Part shown: positions 42,248-50,113 of the stretch, piece by piece | Layout of the letters: the number at the start of each line of letters is the position of its first letter | How positions within the stretch are numbered: position 1 is the first letter of the stretch | Origin: Marinibaculum pumilum | Lineage (GTDB): Bacteria; Pseudomonadota; Alphaproteobacteria; Ferrovibrionales; Ferrovibrionaceae | Direction: 5' to 3' | Assembly (NCBI RefSeq): GCF_042646425.1 | Contig: NZ_JBHRTR010000018.1 | Coordinates: forward strand, 20,427-84,426 | Length of the DNA stretch: 64,000 nucleotides | Notes under the pieces: generated by a model | What the model saw: only the letters and a program-made list of their open reading frames with translations | Database searches by the model: none | Told to the model about the DNA's origin: nothing | Translations under genes and position numbers: made by a program

Positions 42248-43261
42248 TCATCCGGCAGCCACGCCATCGGCGGTCAGGTCCCGCGTCCGCCCGCGGTCCA
42301 CCTCGCCCTCACCTGCCGCAGCCAAGCCGGCCCGACGGGCGATCGCCTCCAGGCCGGCGAGGCTCTCGGCGATGGTCTGGCCGCTGGTGTCCAGCACCGC
42401 ATCCGCCAGTGCATAGAGCGCCCCGCGCGCGGCCAGGATCTGCCGCAGGTCCTGCATGGCCGCGCGGTTGCCGGCCATCGGCCGGACATCGCCCTGCGCC
42501 AGCACCCGCTGCATATGTTCCTCCGGCGCGGCCTGCACCCAGACCGTCACGCAGCGCGCGCGCAGCAGGTCGAAGGTCGCCGGCTCCGTCACCAGCGAGC
42601 CGCCGGTGGCGATCACCGCCGCCGGGTGCCGTGCCACCAGGTCGGCCAGGGCTTCGCGCTCCAGGCGGCGGTACATCGACTGGCCGCCGAGGTTGAAGAT
42701 CTCGTCCACCGTCAGCCCGGCGGACTGCTCGATGGCCGGGCGCATTTCCAGGAACGGCACCTCGAGCGCATGGGCCAGCAGCCGGCCCAGGGTGGTCTTG
42801 CCGGCGCCGCGTAGCCCGATCAGGGCGATCCGCCGGCCGCGATCGCCGCTGGCGCGCGGCCCGAAGCGTTCCTGCAGCAGGCGCCGCGCCTCCGCCAGGT
42901 CCGGCGCGGGCAGCCGGGCCAGCAGGTCCTGCAGCGCCCGCAGTTCGGCATTGGGCGGCGCCCGTTCGTCGACCAGGTCGGCCAGCGGCAGGTCCATCGC
43001 CGCAGCCACCCGACGCAGAAGGCTGATCGACAGATTGCCTTCGCCGCCCTCCAGCTTTGCCAGGTAGCGCTCGGACACGTCGGAATCGCGGGCCAGCATG
43101 CGCCGCGTCATGCCGCGCGCCGCGCGCGTGGAGCGGACCCGATGGCCCAGGGCGGCCAGATAGGCCACGTCGCCGGGGCCGTCTCCCAGCCCGGTCGCGG
43201 CAGCGGCTGGCCCGTCCCCCGCACTTGCGTGGTCCGGGCGTTTTGCGGAACGTTCGGTCAC
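42248..43261 (-). CDS. boxR: BoxR-type regulator: XRE helix-turn-helix plus shikimate-kinase-like domain
   Basis: 337 residues, GTG start with GAGGG upstream. Residues about 36-95 form an XRE/Cro-type helix-turn-helix (LGHRVRSTRAARGMTRRMLA, SDVSERYLAKLEGGEGNLS). Residues about 143-320 form a shikimate-kinase-like domain with the P-loop G149-L-R-G-A-G-K-T156. This two-domain build is the BzdR/BoxR family, in which the kinase-like domain senses benzoyl-CoA and releases repression. The gene precedes boxC in the same direction, 64 bp away. It is divergent from the flavodoxin gene over a 117-bp region with paired TGCA-CTATAAT motifs. Confidence 0.92.
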   Translation of the reverse strand: MTERSAKRPDHASAGDGPAAAATGLGDGPGDVAYLAALGHRVRSTRAARGMTRRMLARDSDVSERYLAKLEGGEGNLSISLLRRVAAAMDLPLADLVDERAPPNAELRALQDLLARLPAPDLAEARRLLQERFGPRASGDRGRRIALIGLRGAGKTTLGRLLAHALEVPFLEMRPAIEQSAGLTVDEIFNLGGQSMYRRLEREALADLVARHPAAVIATGGSLVTEPATFDLLRARCVTVWVQAAPEEHMQRVLAQGDVRPMAGNRAAMQDLRQILAARGALYALADAVLDTSGQTIAESLAGLEAIARRAGLAAAGEGEVDRGRTRDLTADGVAAG

Positions 43262-43302
43262 GATGGGTTTCCCTCACGGTTGCGGCAGACCCGAGATCAA
43301 TA

Positions 43303-43347
43303 TGCACTATAATTCTTGCCTTGGCCAGCGCATGCATTATAGTTGCA
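43303..43347. promoter_or_regulatory. Divergent boxR/flavodoxin promoter-operator with inverted TGCA motifs
   Basis: TGCACTATAAT at 43303-43313 on the plus strand and TGCAACTATAAT on the minus strand (43347-43336) form an imperfect inverted repeat. Each contains a perfect TATAAT -10: 43308-43313 in the direction of the flavodoxin gene, 43341-43336 in the direction of boxR. TGCA is the core of the operator in front of boxC, so the same regulator probably controls both promoters and itself. No good -35 is found at 17 bp on the plus strand; TAGACA on the minus strand (43361-43356) has a short 14-bp spacer. Confidence 0.55.
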
Positions 43348-43378
43348 GAAACTCATGTCTAGAGGAGACCCGTGCGTC

Positions 43379-43852
43379 ATGCGCATTGAGATCTTTGTCG
43401 GCACGATGACCGGCACCGCCGAGCTTGTTGCAGAGGAAGTTGCCGACAGCCTGCGGTCGGCCGAGCATGACGTGGACGTGTCGATGATGGACAAGCTGGA
43501 TGCCGGCGCCTTCGCCGATCCGGCATCGGTCTACCTGATCTGCACCTCGACCTACGGCCAGGGCGACGTGCCGGACAATGCCCAGGATTTCTTCGAGGAT
43601 CTGAAGGCGAAACGGCCCGACCTGTCGGAGATCCGCTACGGCGTGATCGGCCTGGGCGATTCCACCTACCAGCAGACCTTCAATTTCGGCGGCAAGCGCT
43701 TCGACGACCTGCTGCAGGAACTCGGCGCGCAGCGGATCGGCGAGCGCTTCATCCACGACGCCGCCGACGGCACCATGCCGGAGGAAGAGGCCCTGACCTG
43801 GCTGGAAGGCTGGCGCCAGGCGCTCGACGACGCCATCGCCCAGGCGGCCTGA
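43379..43852 (+). CDS. Flavodoxin-like protein (MioC/CPR-flavodoxin type)
   Basis: 157 residues, ATG with AGAGGAGA upstream. The FMN phosphate loop is VGTMTGTAELVAEEVAD (G8-T9-M10-T11-G12-T13). The aromatic loops are STYGQGDVPDNAQDFF and GLGDSTYQQTFNFGGKRFD, typical of the flavodoxin domains of MioC and sulfite/P450 reductases. It is small and free-standing, so it should shuttle one or two electrons. Transcribed away from boxR and preceded by TGCA operator-like motifs, it is likely co-regulated with the box genes. I infer that it carries electrons from the FprA-like reductase to BoxB. Confidence 0.85.
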   Translation: MRIEIFVGTMTGTAELVAEEVADSLRSAEHDVDVSMMDKLDAGAFADPASVYLICTSTYGQGDVPDNAQDFFEDLKAKRPDLSEIRYGVIGLGDSTYQQTFNFGGKRFDDLLQELGAQRIGERFIHDAADGTMPEEEALTWLEGWRQALDDAIAQAA

Positions 43853-43886
43853 AGGCGCCGATGCGGCCGCGGGCGACGGCAGCGCC

Positions 43887-44687
43887 ATGGTCCCGGCTGT
43901 GACCGGCGGGGACGGCACGACCCGCCAGGTGACACTGGACTGGGGACCGGTGGAGGTCCGTGAGATCGGCGAGCGGCGTGAGCCGGCGCCGGTCCTGGTC
44001 TTTCTGCACGAAGGGCTGGGCGCGGCCGCGCACTGGAAGGACTTTCCGGACGCGATCGCCGCGGCGACCGGCCTGCCGGCGATCGTCTATTCCCGCTACG
44101 GCTATGGCCGATCCGGGCCGGCGCCCTTGCCGCGGCCGGTATCCTACATGCATGTCGAAGGGCAGGAGGTGCTGCCCGCCCTGCTCGAGGCGCTGGAGAT
44201 CCGCCGGCCGATCCTGGTCGGCCACAGCGACGGCGCCTCGATCGCCCTGATCCATGCCGCGTTGCCCGACAGCGACCCGCTGGCGCTGGTCCTGGAGGCA
44301 CCGCATGTCTTCGTCGAGGAACTCTCGCTGGCCGGCATCCGCGACGCGAAGGCCGCTTATGAGAGCGGCGGGCTGCGCGACGCCCTCGCGCGCTGGCACG
44401 ACGATGTCGAGGGCGCCTTCCGCGGCTGGAACGACATCTGGCTGAACCCCGATTTCCGGGCCTGGAACATCGAGGGCGTGCTGAAGATGATCCGCTGCCC
44501 GATCCTGCAGATCCAGGGCCGCGACGATGCCTACGGCACCGCGGCGCAGCTGCAGTCGATCGAGGCGGAAAGCGGCGGCCCGGTGCAGACCCTGCTGCTG
44601 GACGATTGCGGCCATGCCCCGCATCGCGACCGGCGCGCGGCCACCGAAGAAGCGATGACGGCGTTCATCCGCCGGGTGACAGCCTGA
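43887..44687 (+). CDS. Alpha/beta hydrolase in the box-divergent operon
   Basis: 266 residues, 34 bp after the flavodoxin gene. Alpha/beta hydrolase features: LVFLHEGLGAAAHWKDFP (oxyanion region), the nucleophile elbow GHSDGASIAL (Ser), Asp in IQGRDDAYG and His in DDCGHAPHRD. Together these give a complete Ser-Asp-His triad. No acyl-CoA motif is visible. In an aromatic-CoA cluster a thioesterase or ester/lactone hydrolase supplying the aryl acid, or relieving stalled CoA intermediates, is plausible (inference). The aryl-CoA ligase gene starts 43 bp downstream, so the three genes form one transcript. Confidence 0.85.
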   Translation: MVPAVTGGDGTTRQVTLDWGPVEVREIGERREPAPVLVFLHEGLGAAAHWKDFPDAIAAATGLPAIVYSRYGYGRSGPAPLPRPVSYMHVEGQEVLPALLEALEIRRPILVGHSDGASIALIHAALPDSDPLALVLEAPHVFVEELSLAGIRDAKAAYESGGLRDALARWHDDVEGAFRGWNDIWLNPDFRAWNIEGVLKMIRCPILQIQGRDDAYGTAAQLQSIEAESGGPVQTLLLDDCGHAPHRDRRAATEEAMTAFIRRVTA

Positions 44688-44730
44688 CGCCGCAGCGGGC
44701 AGGCAAAGAAACGAACGAGGGGAGGACGGC

Positions 44731-46593
44731 ATGGCACAGCCGGCACAGACGGGCACGGGCGTGCCGCAGCTGAATTTCGCGACACCGGCGGCCGAGCGCG
44801 AGAGCCGCGCCGATGGCAGCTTCGTCCTGCGGTCGCCGGCGCCGCTGGGCGATCATGCCCGGCGGGTCGGCGACTGGCTGGCGCATTGGGCCGAGCGGGC
44901 GCCCGGGCGCACCTTCCTGGCCGACCGCAGCGGTCCCGACGGCACCTGGCGCAGGGTCGGCTATGCCGAGGCGCAGGACCTGGTCCGGCGCATCGCCGCC
45001 GGGCTGGTCGACCGCGGCGTCGGCCCCGACAAGCCGGTCATGCTGCTGTCCGACAATGCGGTCGACAACGGGCTGCTGCAGCTGGCGGCGATGCATATCG
45101 GCGCACCGGCCGCCCCGGTCTCGCCCGCCTATTCGCTGATGTCCGCCGATCACGGCAAGCTGAAGCGCATCGCCGGCCTGCTGAAGCCGGCTTTGGTCTA
45201 TGCCGCGGATGGCGCGGCCTTCGCCCGGGCGATCGAGGCGGTGCGGAGCGATTGCGGCGCCATATATGTCGGCAGCGGCACGGATGCGGTCGCTGGCGCG
45301 CACGCCTTCGCCGAACTGGCGGCGGTGCAGCCCGACGCCCGGGTCGACCAGGCCTATGCCGGCACCGGCCCGGACACGGTGGCGAAGATCCTGTTCACCT
45401 CCGGCTCCACCGGCGAGCCGAAAGGCGTCATCAACACCCAGCGCATGCTGACCGCGAACCAGCAGATGTCGCTGCAGGTCTGGCCCTTCCTGGGCGAGCG
45501 CCCGCCGGTGCTGGTCGACTGGCTGCCCTGGCATCACACCTTCGGCGGCAACTACACCTTCAACCTGGTGCTCTCCAACGGCGGCACCCTGTTCGTCGAC
45601 AATGGCAAGCCGGCACCCGGCCTGTTCGAGCGCACGGTGGCGAACCTGAAGGAGGTCTCCCCCACCCTGTCCTACAACGTGCCGCGCGGCTATGCCTTCC
45701 TGCTGGACGCGCTGGAGGCGGATGGCGAACTGCGGGAGAGCTATTTCCGGGAGCTGGACTTCATCTTCTATGCCGCCGCGGCGCTGCCGCAGAACCTGTG
45801 GCAGCGCATGGAGGCGCAGTCGATGGCGGCGCGCGGCGGCCTGGTTCCGATGGTTTCCGCCTGGGGCAGCACGGAGACGGCGCCGCTGGTGACGGCCGTG
45901 CACTACCGCATCGAGCGGGCCGGCAATATCGGCATCCCGACGCCGGGCAACGAACTGAAGTTCGTGCCGAACGGCGAGAAGCTGGAGATGCGGGTCCGCG
46001 GCCCCAACGTCACCCCCGGCTACTGGAAGCAGCCCGACCTGACGAAGTCGGCGTTCGACGAGGAGGGTTTCTACCGGATCGGCGATGCCGGCCGGCTGGC
46101 GGATCCCGACCATCCCGAGAAAGGGGTGATCTTCGACGGCCGGGTGGCGGAAGACTTCAAGCTGACCTCAGGCACCTGGGTGAATGTGGGGCCGCTGCGG
46201 ATCGCCGCCATCGCCGCCTGCGAACCGGTGATCCAGGATGCCGTCGTCACCGGCCACGACCGGGAGGAGATCGGCCTTCTGGTCTTCGCCAACCCGGCCG
46301 GCTGCCGGCAGGTGATCGGCGCCGCCGCAGCGGGGCTGGACGATGCCGCAGCGATGGCGCATCCGGCCGTGGCGTCCTTCCTGGCGGAAAAGCTGGCCGC
46401 GATGAACGCGGAGGCCGGCGGCGCCTCCCGCCGCATCACCCGCGCCCTGGTGCTGGACAGCCCGCCCTCCATCGACGCGAACGAGATCACCGACAAGGGC
46501 TATATCAACCAGCGCGCGGTGCTGGCCCATCGCGCCGCGGCGGTGGAGCGGCTCTATGCCGGCGGCGACGGGGTCATCCAGGTCACAGGCTGA
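44731..46593 (+). CDS. Aryl-CoA ligase (feruloyl-CoA synthase-like ANL enzyme)
   Basis: 620 residues, ATG with GAGGGGAGG upstream. Motifs of the adenylating superfamily: ILFTSGSTGEPKGVINTQ, WLPWHHTFGGNYTFN, SAWGSTETAP, FDEEGFYRIGDAG and IDANEITDKGYINQ with Lys near the end. The overall layout matches feruloyl-CoA synthase (Fcs)-like enzymes rather than the usual benzoate-CoA ligase. In this operon it probably makes benzoyl-CoA or a related aryl-CoA that enters the box pathway. The preceding genes are the hydrolase and the flavodoxin. It ends 33 bp from a convergent membrane gene. Confidence 0.87.
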   Translation: MAQPAQTGTGVPQLNFATPAAERESRADGSFVLRSPAPLGDHARRVGDWLAHWAERAPGRTFLADRSGPDGTWRRVGYAEAQDLVRRIAAGLVDRGVGPDKPVMLLSDNAVDNGLLQLAAMHIGAPAAPVSPAYSLMSADHGKLKRIAGLLKPALVYAADGAAFARAIEAVRSDCGAIYVGSGTDAVAGAHAFAELAAVQPDARVDQAYAGTGPDTVAKILFTSGSTGEPKGVINTQRMLTANQQMSLQVWPFLGERPPVLVDWLPWHHTFGGNYTFNLVLSNGGTLFVDNGKPAPGLFERTVANLKEVSPTLSYNVPRGYAFLLDALEADGELRESYFRELDFIFYAAAALPQNLWQRMEAQSMAARGGLVPMVSAWGSTETAPLVTAVHYRIERAGNIGIPTPGNELKFVPNGEKLEMRVRGPNVTPGYWKQPDLTKSAFDEEGFYRIGDAGRLADPDHPEKGVIFDGRVAEDFKLTSGTWVNVGPLRIAAIAACEPVIQDAVVTGHDREEIGLLVFANPAGCRQVIGAAAAGLDDAAAMAHPAVASFLAEKLAAMNAEAGGASRRITRALVLDSPPSIDANEITDKGYINQRAVLAHRAAAVERLYAGGDGVIQVTG

Positions 46594-46626
46594 TTGCGGC
46601 GGCGGCCCGATCGCCGCAGCCGCGGC

Positions 46627-47151
46627 TCAGGCCGCCGCGGACAGATCCTCCTGCGGCGCGCTGCGATACTTCCGGAAATACTGTGCGAAGCGACCGGCGA
46701 ACATGCCGGCGATCAGGCCGGACACGCCGCAATCGACCAGGATGAACCAGGTCTCGCCCGCCGCCGCCGGCGCCATGCCCAGCCAGACGCCGATGGTGTA
46801 TTTCACCGCGAAGATGACCAGGATCAGGATCAGGGTGGAGGGGCCGCCCGGCACCTCGACCAGGCCGTGCTCGCGGTCGGCGCGGACCGCCAGCCCGGCG
46901 CCCATCAGCCAGCCGATGCCGATGCCCGCGATCAGCGCCACCAGATAGCCGCCGACGCTGAGGCCGGTCAGGCCCAGGTCGGTGACCAGGCTGGAGATGC
47001 CCCAGGCCAGGAAGATCACCGGGATGATGGCGAAGCGCCAGAGCGGCCCGGTGGTCGGCCGCAGCGCCTTGATCCCGCGATGGACAAGGACCACCAGCAG
47101 CACCCAGACCCACCACGGGGTGTCTTCCAGAATCCGCCAGACATATTCCAT
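46627..47151 (-). CDS. DUF6622-like membrane protein
   Basis: 174 residues from ATG with CCAAGGA upstream. Four to five hydrophobic helices: ILEDTPWWVWVLLVVLVHRG, FAIIPVIFLAWGISSLV, GGYLVALIAGIGIGWLMG and STLILILVIFAVKYTIGVW. The opening with T-P-W-W-V-W followed by GIKALRPTTG resembles the DUF6622 family; that name is from memory. No catalytic motif. A small inner-membrane protein of unknown job, transcribed toward the aryl-CoA ligase gene from the opposite side. Confidence 0.75.
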   Translation of the reverse strand: MEYVWRILEDTPWWVWVLLVVLVHRGIKALRPTTGPLWRFAIIPVIFLAWGISSLVTDLGLTGLSVGGYLVALIAGIGIGWLMGAGLAVRADREHGLVEVPGGPSTLILILVIFAVKYTIGVWLGMAPAAAGETWFILVDCGVSGLIAGMFAGRFAQYFRKYRSAPQEDLSAAA

Positions 47152-47295
47152 CGTCCTTGGCCCCCTCAGTCTTCCGGCATGTCCCGCCGCACCGGCCGCG
47201 AGCATCACCGTCCCCGCCGCCGGAGGCAATGATGAAACCAGCGGAACCCGCCACCGGCCGCTGCGTTCTATCGCAGTGCAGCAAAGGAGGCGCCG

Positions 47296-47637
47296 ATGCC
47301 TTTCACGCCCTGGAATGTTCGCGCCGCCGGCCTTGCGGTGCCCCGTGACGCCTGGCAGGCCTGGATGCAGCTCGGCTCCGCCGCCACGGCCACCTGGCTC
47401 GCGGCGGCGGAAGTCGTTGCGCTGCGCCTGCCGATGCTCGCACTTGCCGGTCTGACCGCCGGCGGGCAGGGTTCGGCGGAACTGCGTCGCATGATTGCCG
47501 AGAAGCCGGGCGCCTTCTCCCGTTCCTGGCAGATCCTGGCCTGGCAGCTGGCCACCGCACCGGTCCGCGCCCAGACCGCGGCCCTTGCGCCGATCCGCCG
47601 GCGGGCGGAGGCCAATGTGCGCCGCCTGCGCGCCTGA
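47296..47637 (+). CDS. Small hypothetical helical protein (phasin-like)
   Basis: 113 residues, ATG with AAAGGAGG upstream, so the start is sure. The protein is Ala/Trp/Arg rich and helical: FTPWNVRAAGLAVPRDAWQAW, TWLAAAEVVALRLPMLALAG, RRMIAEKPGAFSRSWQILAWQ. The layout (an amphipathic helical pair with a Met-Ile-Ala-Glu-Lys segment) recalls short phasin-type proteins found in alphaproteobacteria, but no defining motif is present. Granule surface association is only a suggestion. It is divergent from the DUF6622 gene over 144 bp. Confidence 0.7.
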   Translation: MPFTPWNVRAAGLAVPRDAWQAWMQLGSAATATWLAAAEVVALRLPMLALAGLTAGGQGSAELRRMIAEKPGAFSRSWQILAWQLATAPVRAQTAALAPIRRRAEANVRRLRA

Positions 47638-47665
47638 TCGCATCGCGGGCGGCGGCGGAAAGCCG

Positions 47666-48568
47666 CTACTGCATGCGGATATTGTCGCTGACGATCGTCG
47701 CCAGGCGGAAGTCCCGCAGTTCCTCCGCCGTCAGCAGGTAGATCTCCTGCGGCGGCGTCTCGCTGGCCAGCCGCCACAGCAGCGGGTCGACCGCCATCTC
47801 CTCCAGATAGCGCATCGAACGCGCCACGCTGTCGATGCCGGCGGAAAAGGCCGCCGCCGTGGAGCCGCGGGAATCCGCGGCCAGATAGGCCTGATGCACC
47901 CCCACCCAGGCTTCGGGATAGACCACCCGGGTGGTGCCGCCGGCCAGGATCAGCGGGCAGGCGGACAGGCACCAGCCGTCCTGCGGCACGATCACCTTCA
48001 GGTCGCGATCGCGGATGTAGCGGCCCATCGCCTCCGCCTCCTGGGTCACGCCGCCGTTGGAGACGACGACGAAATAGCGCGCCCGCAGATCATGCGCCCG
48101 GTCGAAGCGGCGCAACTCCTCCGCCAGGCCGATGGCGATGTCGCCGCGGCCCAGGATGAAGGGCACCCCGTCCGGGCTCTCCCGGAAGCTGAATTCCATC
48201 CGCTGCAGGGAAGGCGGCGCGATCGGCGTGCCGTCGGGCAGCCGCGGCCGGGCCGGCCGGCCGTCGGGCGCCGCCGGCTGCATGTCGGGGGTGTAGGGAC
48301 GGAGATGGTCGCCGGCCCCGGGCCGTTCCAGCGGCATCGGCTGCGGCGCCGCCGGAAAGGGCGGCCGGCCCGCATCCGCACCGCTGCCCAGGCCGGCCTC
48401 CGCCGGCAGCATGCCGGCAGCGTCCAGCACCACCGCGGCCAGGGTGCCGGCCAGCATCAGCCGGAAGATCTGCCGCAGCAGCCAGCCTTCCGGCCGGGCG
48501 CGGAACCAGGCCAGCGGCCCGCCCGCGGGGGAGGCTGGCGGCCGGTCGCCATCGGTCGTCGCGTGCAT
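47666..48568 (-). CDS. Membrane-anchored ClpP/crotonase-fold-like periplasmic protein
   Basis: 300 residues. One N-terminal hydrophobic stretch (WLLRQIFRLMLAGTLAAVVL, about 28-48) is followed by a Pro-rich linker. A ClpP-like domain (about 120-290) follows: IALGLAEELRRFD-like helix, RARYFVVVSNGG, VIVPQDGWCLSACPLILAGGTTR and VGVHQAYLAADSRG. The W-C-L-S-A-C segment with Ser between two Cys resembles the predicted-periplasmic protein family of COG3904 type, with Ser as the potential nucleophile. Function unknown. The stop lies 28 bp past the convergent phasin-like gene, and the gene follows another membrane gene by 12 bp. Confidence 0.75.
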   Translation of the reverse strand: MHATTDGDRPPASPAGGPLAWFRARPEGWLLRQIFRLMLAGTLAAVVLDAAGMLPAEAGLGSGADAGRPPFPAAPQPMPLERPGAGDHLRPYTPDMQPAAPDGRPARPRLPDGTPIAPPSLQRMEFSFRESPDGVPFILGRGDIAIGLAEELRRFDRAHDLRARYFVVVSNGGVTQEAEAMGRYIRDRDLKVIVPQDGWCLSACPLILAGGTTRVVYPEAWVGVHQAYLAADSRGSTAAAFSAGIDSVARSMRYLEEMAVDPLLWRLASETPPQEIYLLTAEELRDFRLATIVSDNIRMQ

Positions 48569-48580
48569 CGTCCGGTCCGG

Positions 48581-49861
48581 TCAGGCGACCGCCATCGGCC
48601 CGCGCCGGCCGCCATCATCCTTCTCCGCCGGCTGCCCGTCCCGCTCTTCCGCCGTCGGGGCCGCGGTCTGCGCCGGCATCTCCGCCTGCACCGCCTCGAT
48701 CCGCTTCAGGGCGAGCATTGCCGCCTGCATCTCGCGCAGGGTGATGGTGTCCTCCGCGGCCAGCGGATCCTCCTCGCGGCGGATCGACGCCTGCACGATG
48801 AACAGGATCATCACGATCACGCCCGGCAGCAGGTCGATGGCAATCGCCCCCGCCCAGGACGGCACGAAATCGCCGGCATAGAGCAGCACCGCCTCCGCCG
48901 TGGAGATCGGCGTGAAGCGCGGCAGCTCCACCGGCGGCGCCGCCAGCACCTGCTCCGCCCCGGCCGCCAGAGCACTGCTCTGCTGCTGGATCGTCTCGCG
49001 GACATTCTCCACCACCCGCGCCTGCTGCGCGCGCAGCGCGGCGGAGCCGCCGTCGGGTGCCGGCGCGACATAGCTGCGCGCCAGGTCCTCCGCCGCGCGC
49101 AGCACCGCCGGCGCGATCGAGGACTGCTTCAGCTGGGTGATCAGGCCGGCGACCTGCACCGCCTCCTCCGCGAACTCGATGGAGCGTTCCTCAACTGGGC
49201 CGGGCTGCGCCACCAGCTCGCGCATCCGGCGCAGATGCTGGGTGCCCTGGCCGAACAGGCTCTCCACATCGGCGCGGGAGGAGACGATCTGCCCCTCCAA
49301 CTCGCGCAGCTGCGAGCTCATCTGGGTCAGCAGCTGCACCACCGTGCCGCTGCCGCTGGTGCCGGTCAGCGCGCCCTGGCCGCGCTCCTGCTCCGCCAGG
49401 TTCTCGAAATTGGCGGCGGCGATGCGGATGTCGGGCAGCAGGCCGAGGGCGGCCAGCGCCTGCTCGTGGGTGCGGCCCAGCGCTTCCTGATAGTCCTCCA
49501 CCGTTTCCGCCAGGTGCTGTTCCACCGCCGCGCTGCCGGCCAGGGCGGCGGCGTTCAGCCAGGACGACATCGCGACGATGGCGGCGGATCCCAGCAGGAT
49601 CGCCATCACCATCTGCATGCGCGCCGCCTGGCTCTTCAGCAGCGGGAAGAAGCGCAGGACATAGGTCCAGAACACGTAGATGCCGACCGACACGGCGGCC
49701 GAATAGGCGATCGCGGCCAGCGCCGACAGCCCGCCGGTGCCGTCGAGTAGGCCGCGGACGCCGATATAGGTGTAGATGCCGCTGGCCAGGGCCAGGATGC
49801 CGAGCGCGGCACTGGTGGTGGCCTGGAGTGCGGTGATTCCGTCTTTCAGCTGGCGCGCCAT
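48581..49861 (-). CDS. Hypothetical four-helix membrane protein with central coiled coil
   Basis: 426 residues. There are three N-terminal transmembrane helices (about 15-35, 43-62, 80-105), then a long helical, Gln/Glu/Ala-rich region (about 110-310) with SQLRELEGQIVSSRADVESL heptads, a fourth helix (WAGAIAIDLLPGVIVMILFIVQ) near residue 345 and a Lys/Glu-rich tail. I recognise no family. It precedes the ClpP-like membrane gene by 12 bp on the same strand, so the two are probably one operon and may form a membrane complex. It is divergent from the Sel1-trypsin lipoprotein. Confidence 0.72.
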   Translation of the reverse strand: MARQLKDGITALQATTSAALGILALASGIYTYIGVRGLLDGTGGLSALAAIAYSAAVSVGIYVFWTYVLRFFPLLKSQAARMQMVMAILLGSAAIVAMSSWLNAAALAGSAAVEQHLAETVEDYQEALGRTHEQALAALGLLPDIRIAAANFENLAEQERGQGALTGTSGSGTVVQLLTQMSSQLRELEGQIVSSRADVESLFGQGTQHLRRMRELVAQPGPVEERSIEFAEEAVQVAGLITQLKQSSIAPAVLRAAEDLARSYVAPAPDGGSAALRAQQARVVENVRETIQQQSSALAAGAEQVLAAPPVELPRFTPISTAEAVLLYAGDFVPSWAGAIAIDLLPGVIVMILFIVQASIRREEDPLAAEDTITLREMQAAMLALKRIEAVQAEMPAQTAAPTAEERDGQPAEKDDGGRRGPMAVA

Positions 49862-50113
49862 GCGGCACTCCCTGTTCCCGGGCCCCGCCCCACCCCATGT
49901 TCTGCCCCATGTGACCGTCCGACGCTAGATCCCCCCTGCCGGAGGGACAAGCGCGGCGGCGACACGTTCGCGCGAGGCGCTGTGGGCGACCCTTTCCGTC
50001 CGTCACGGCCTGCGCCACAATGGCGCCGCACGGACAGTCGGGGGATTTGACCGCGGCGCCCATCACGGGCCGCCGCCAAACGTGCTGTTCTGCTCCGGAG
50101 GATGTGCCTCACC

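Noticed and set aside
46594..46626. Bidirectional terminator between the aryl-CoA ligase and the DUF6622 gene
   Set aside because: GCGGCG/CGCCGC arms are present but there is no T-run on either side, so I cannot support it.
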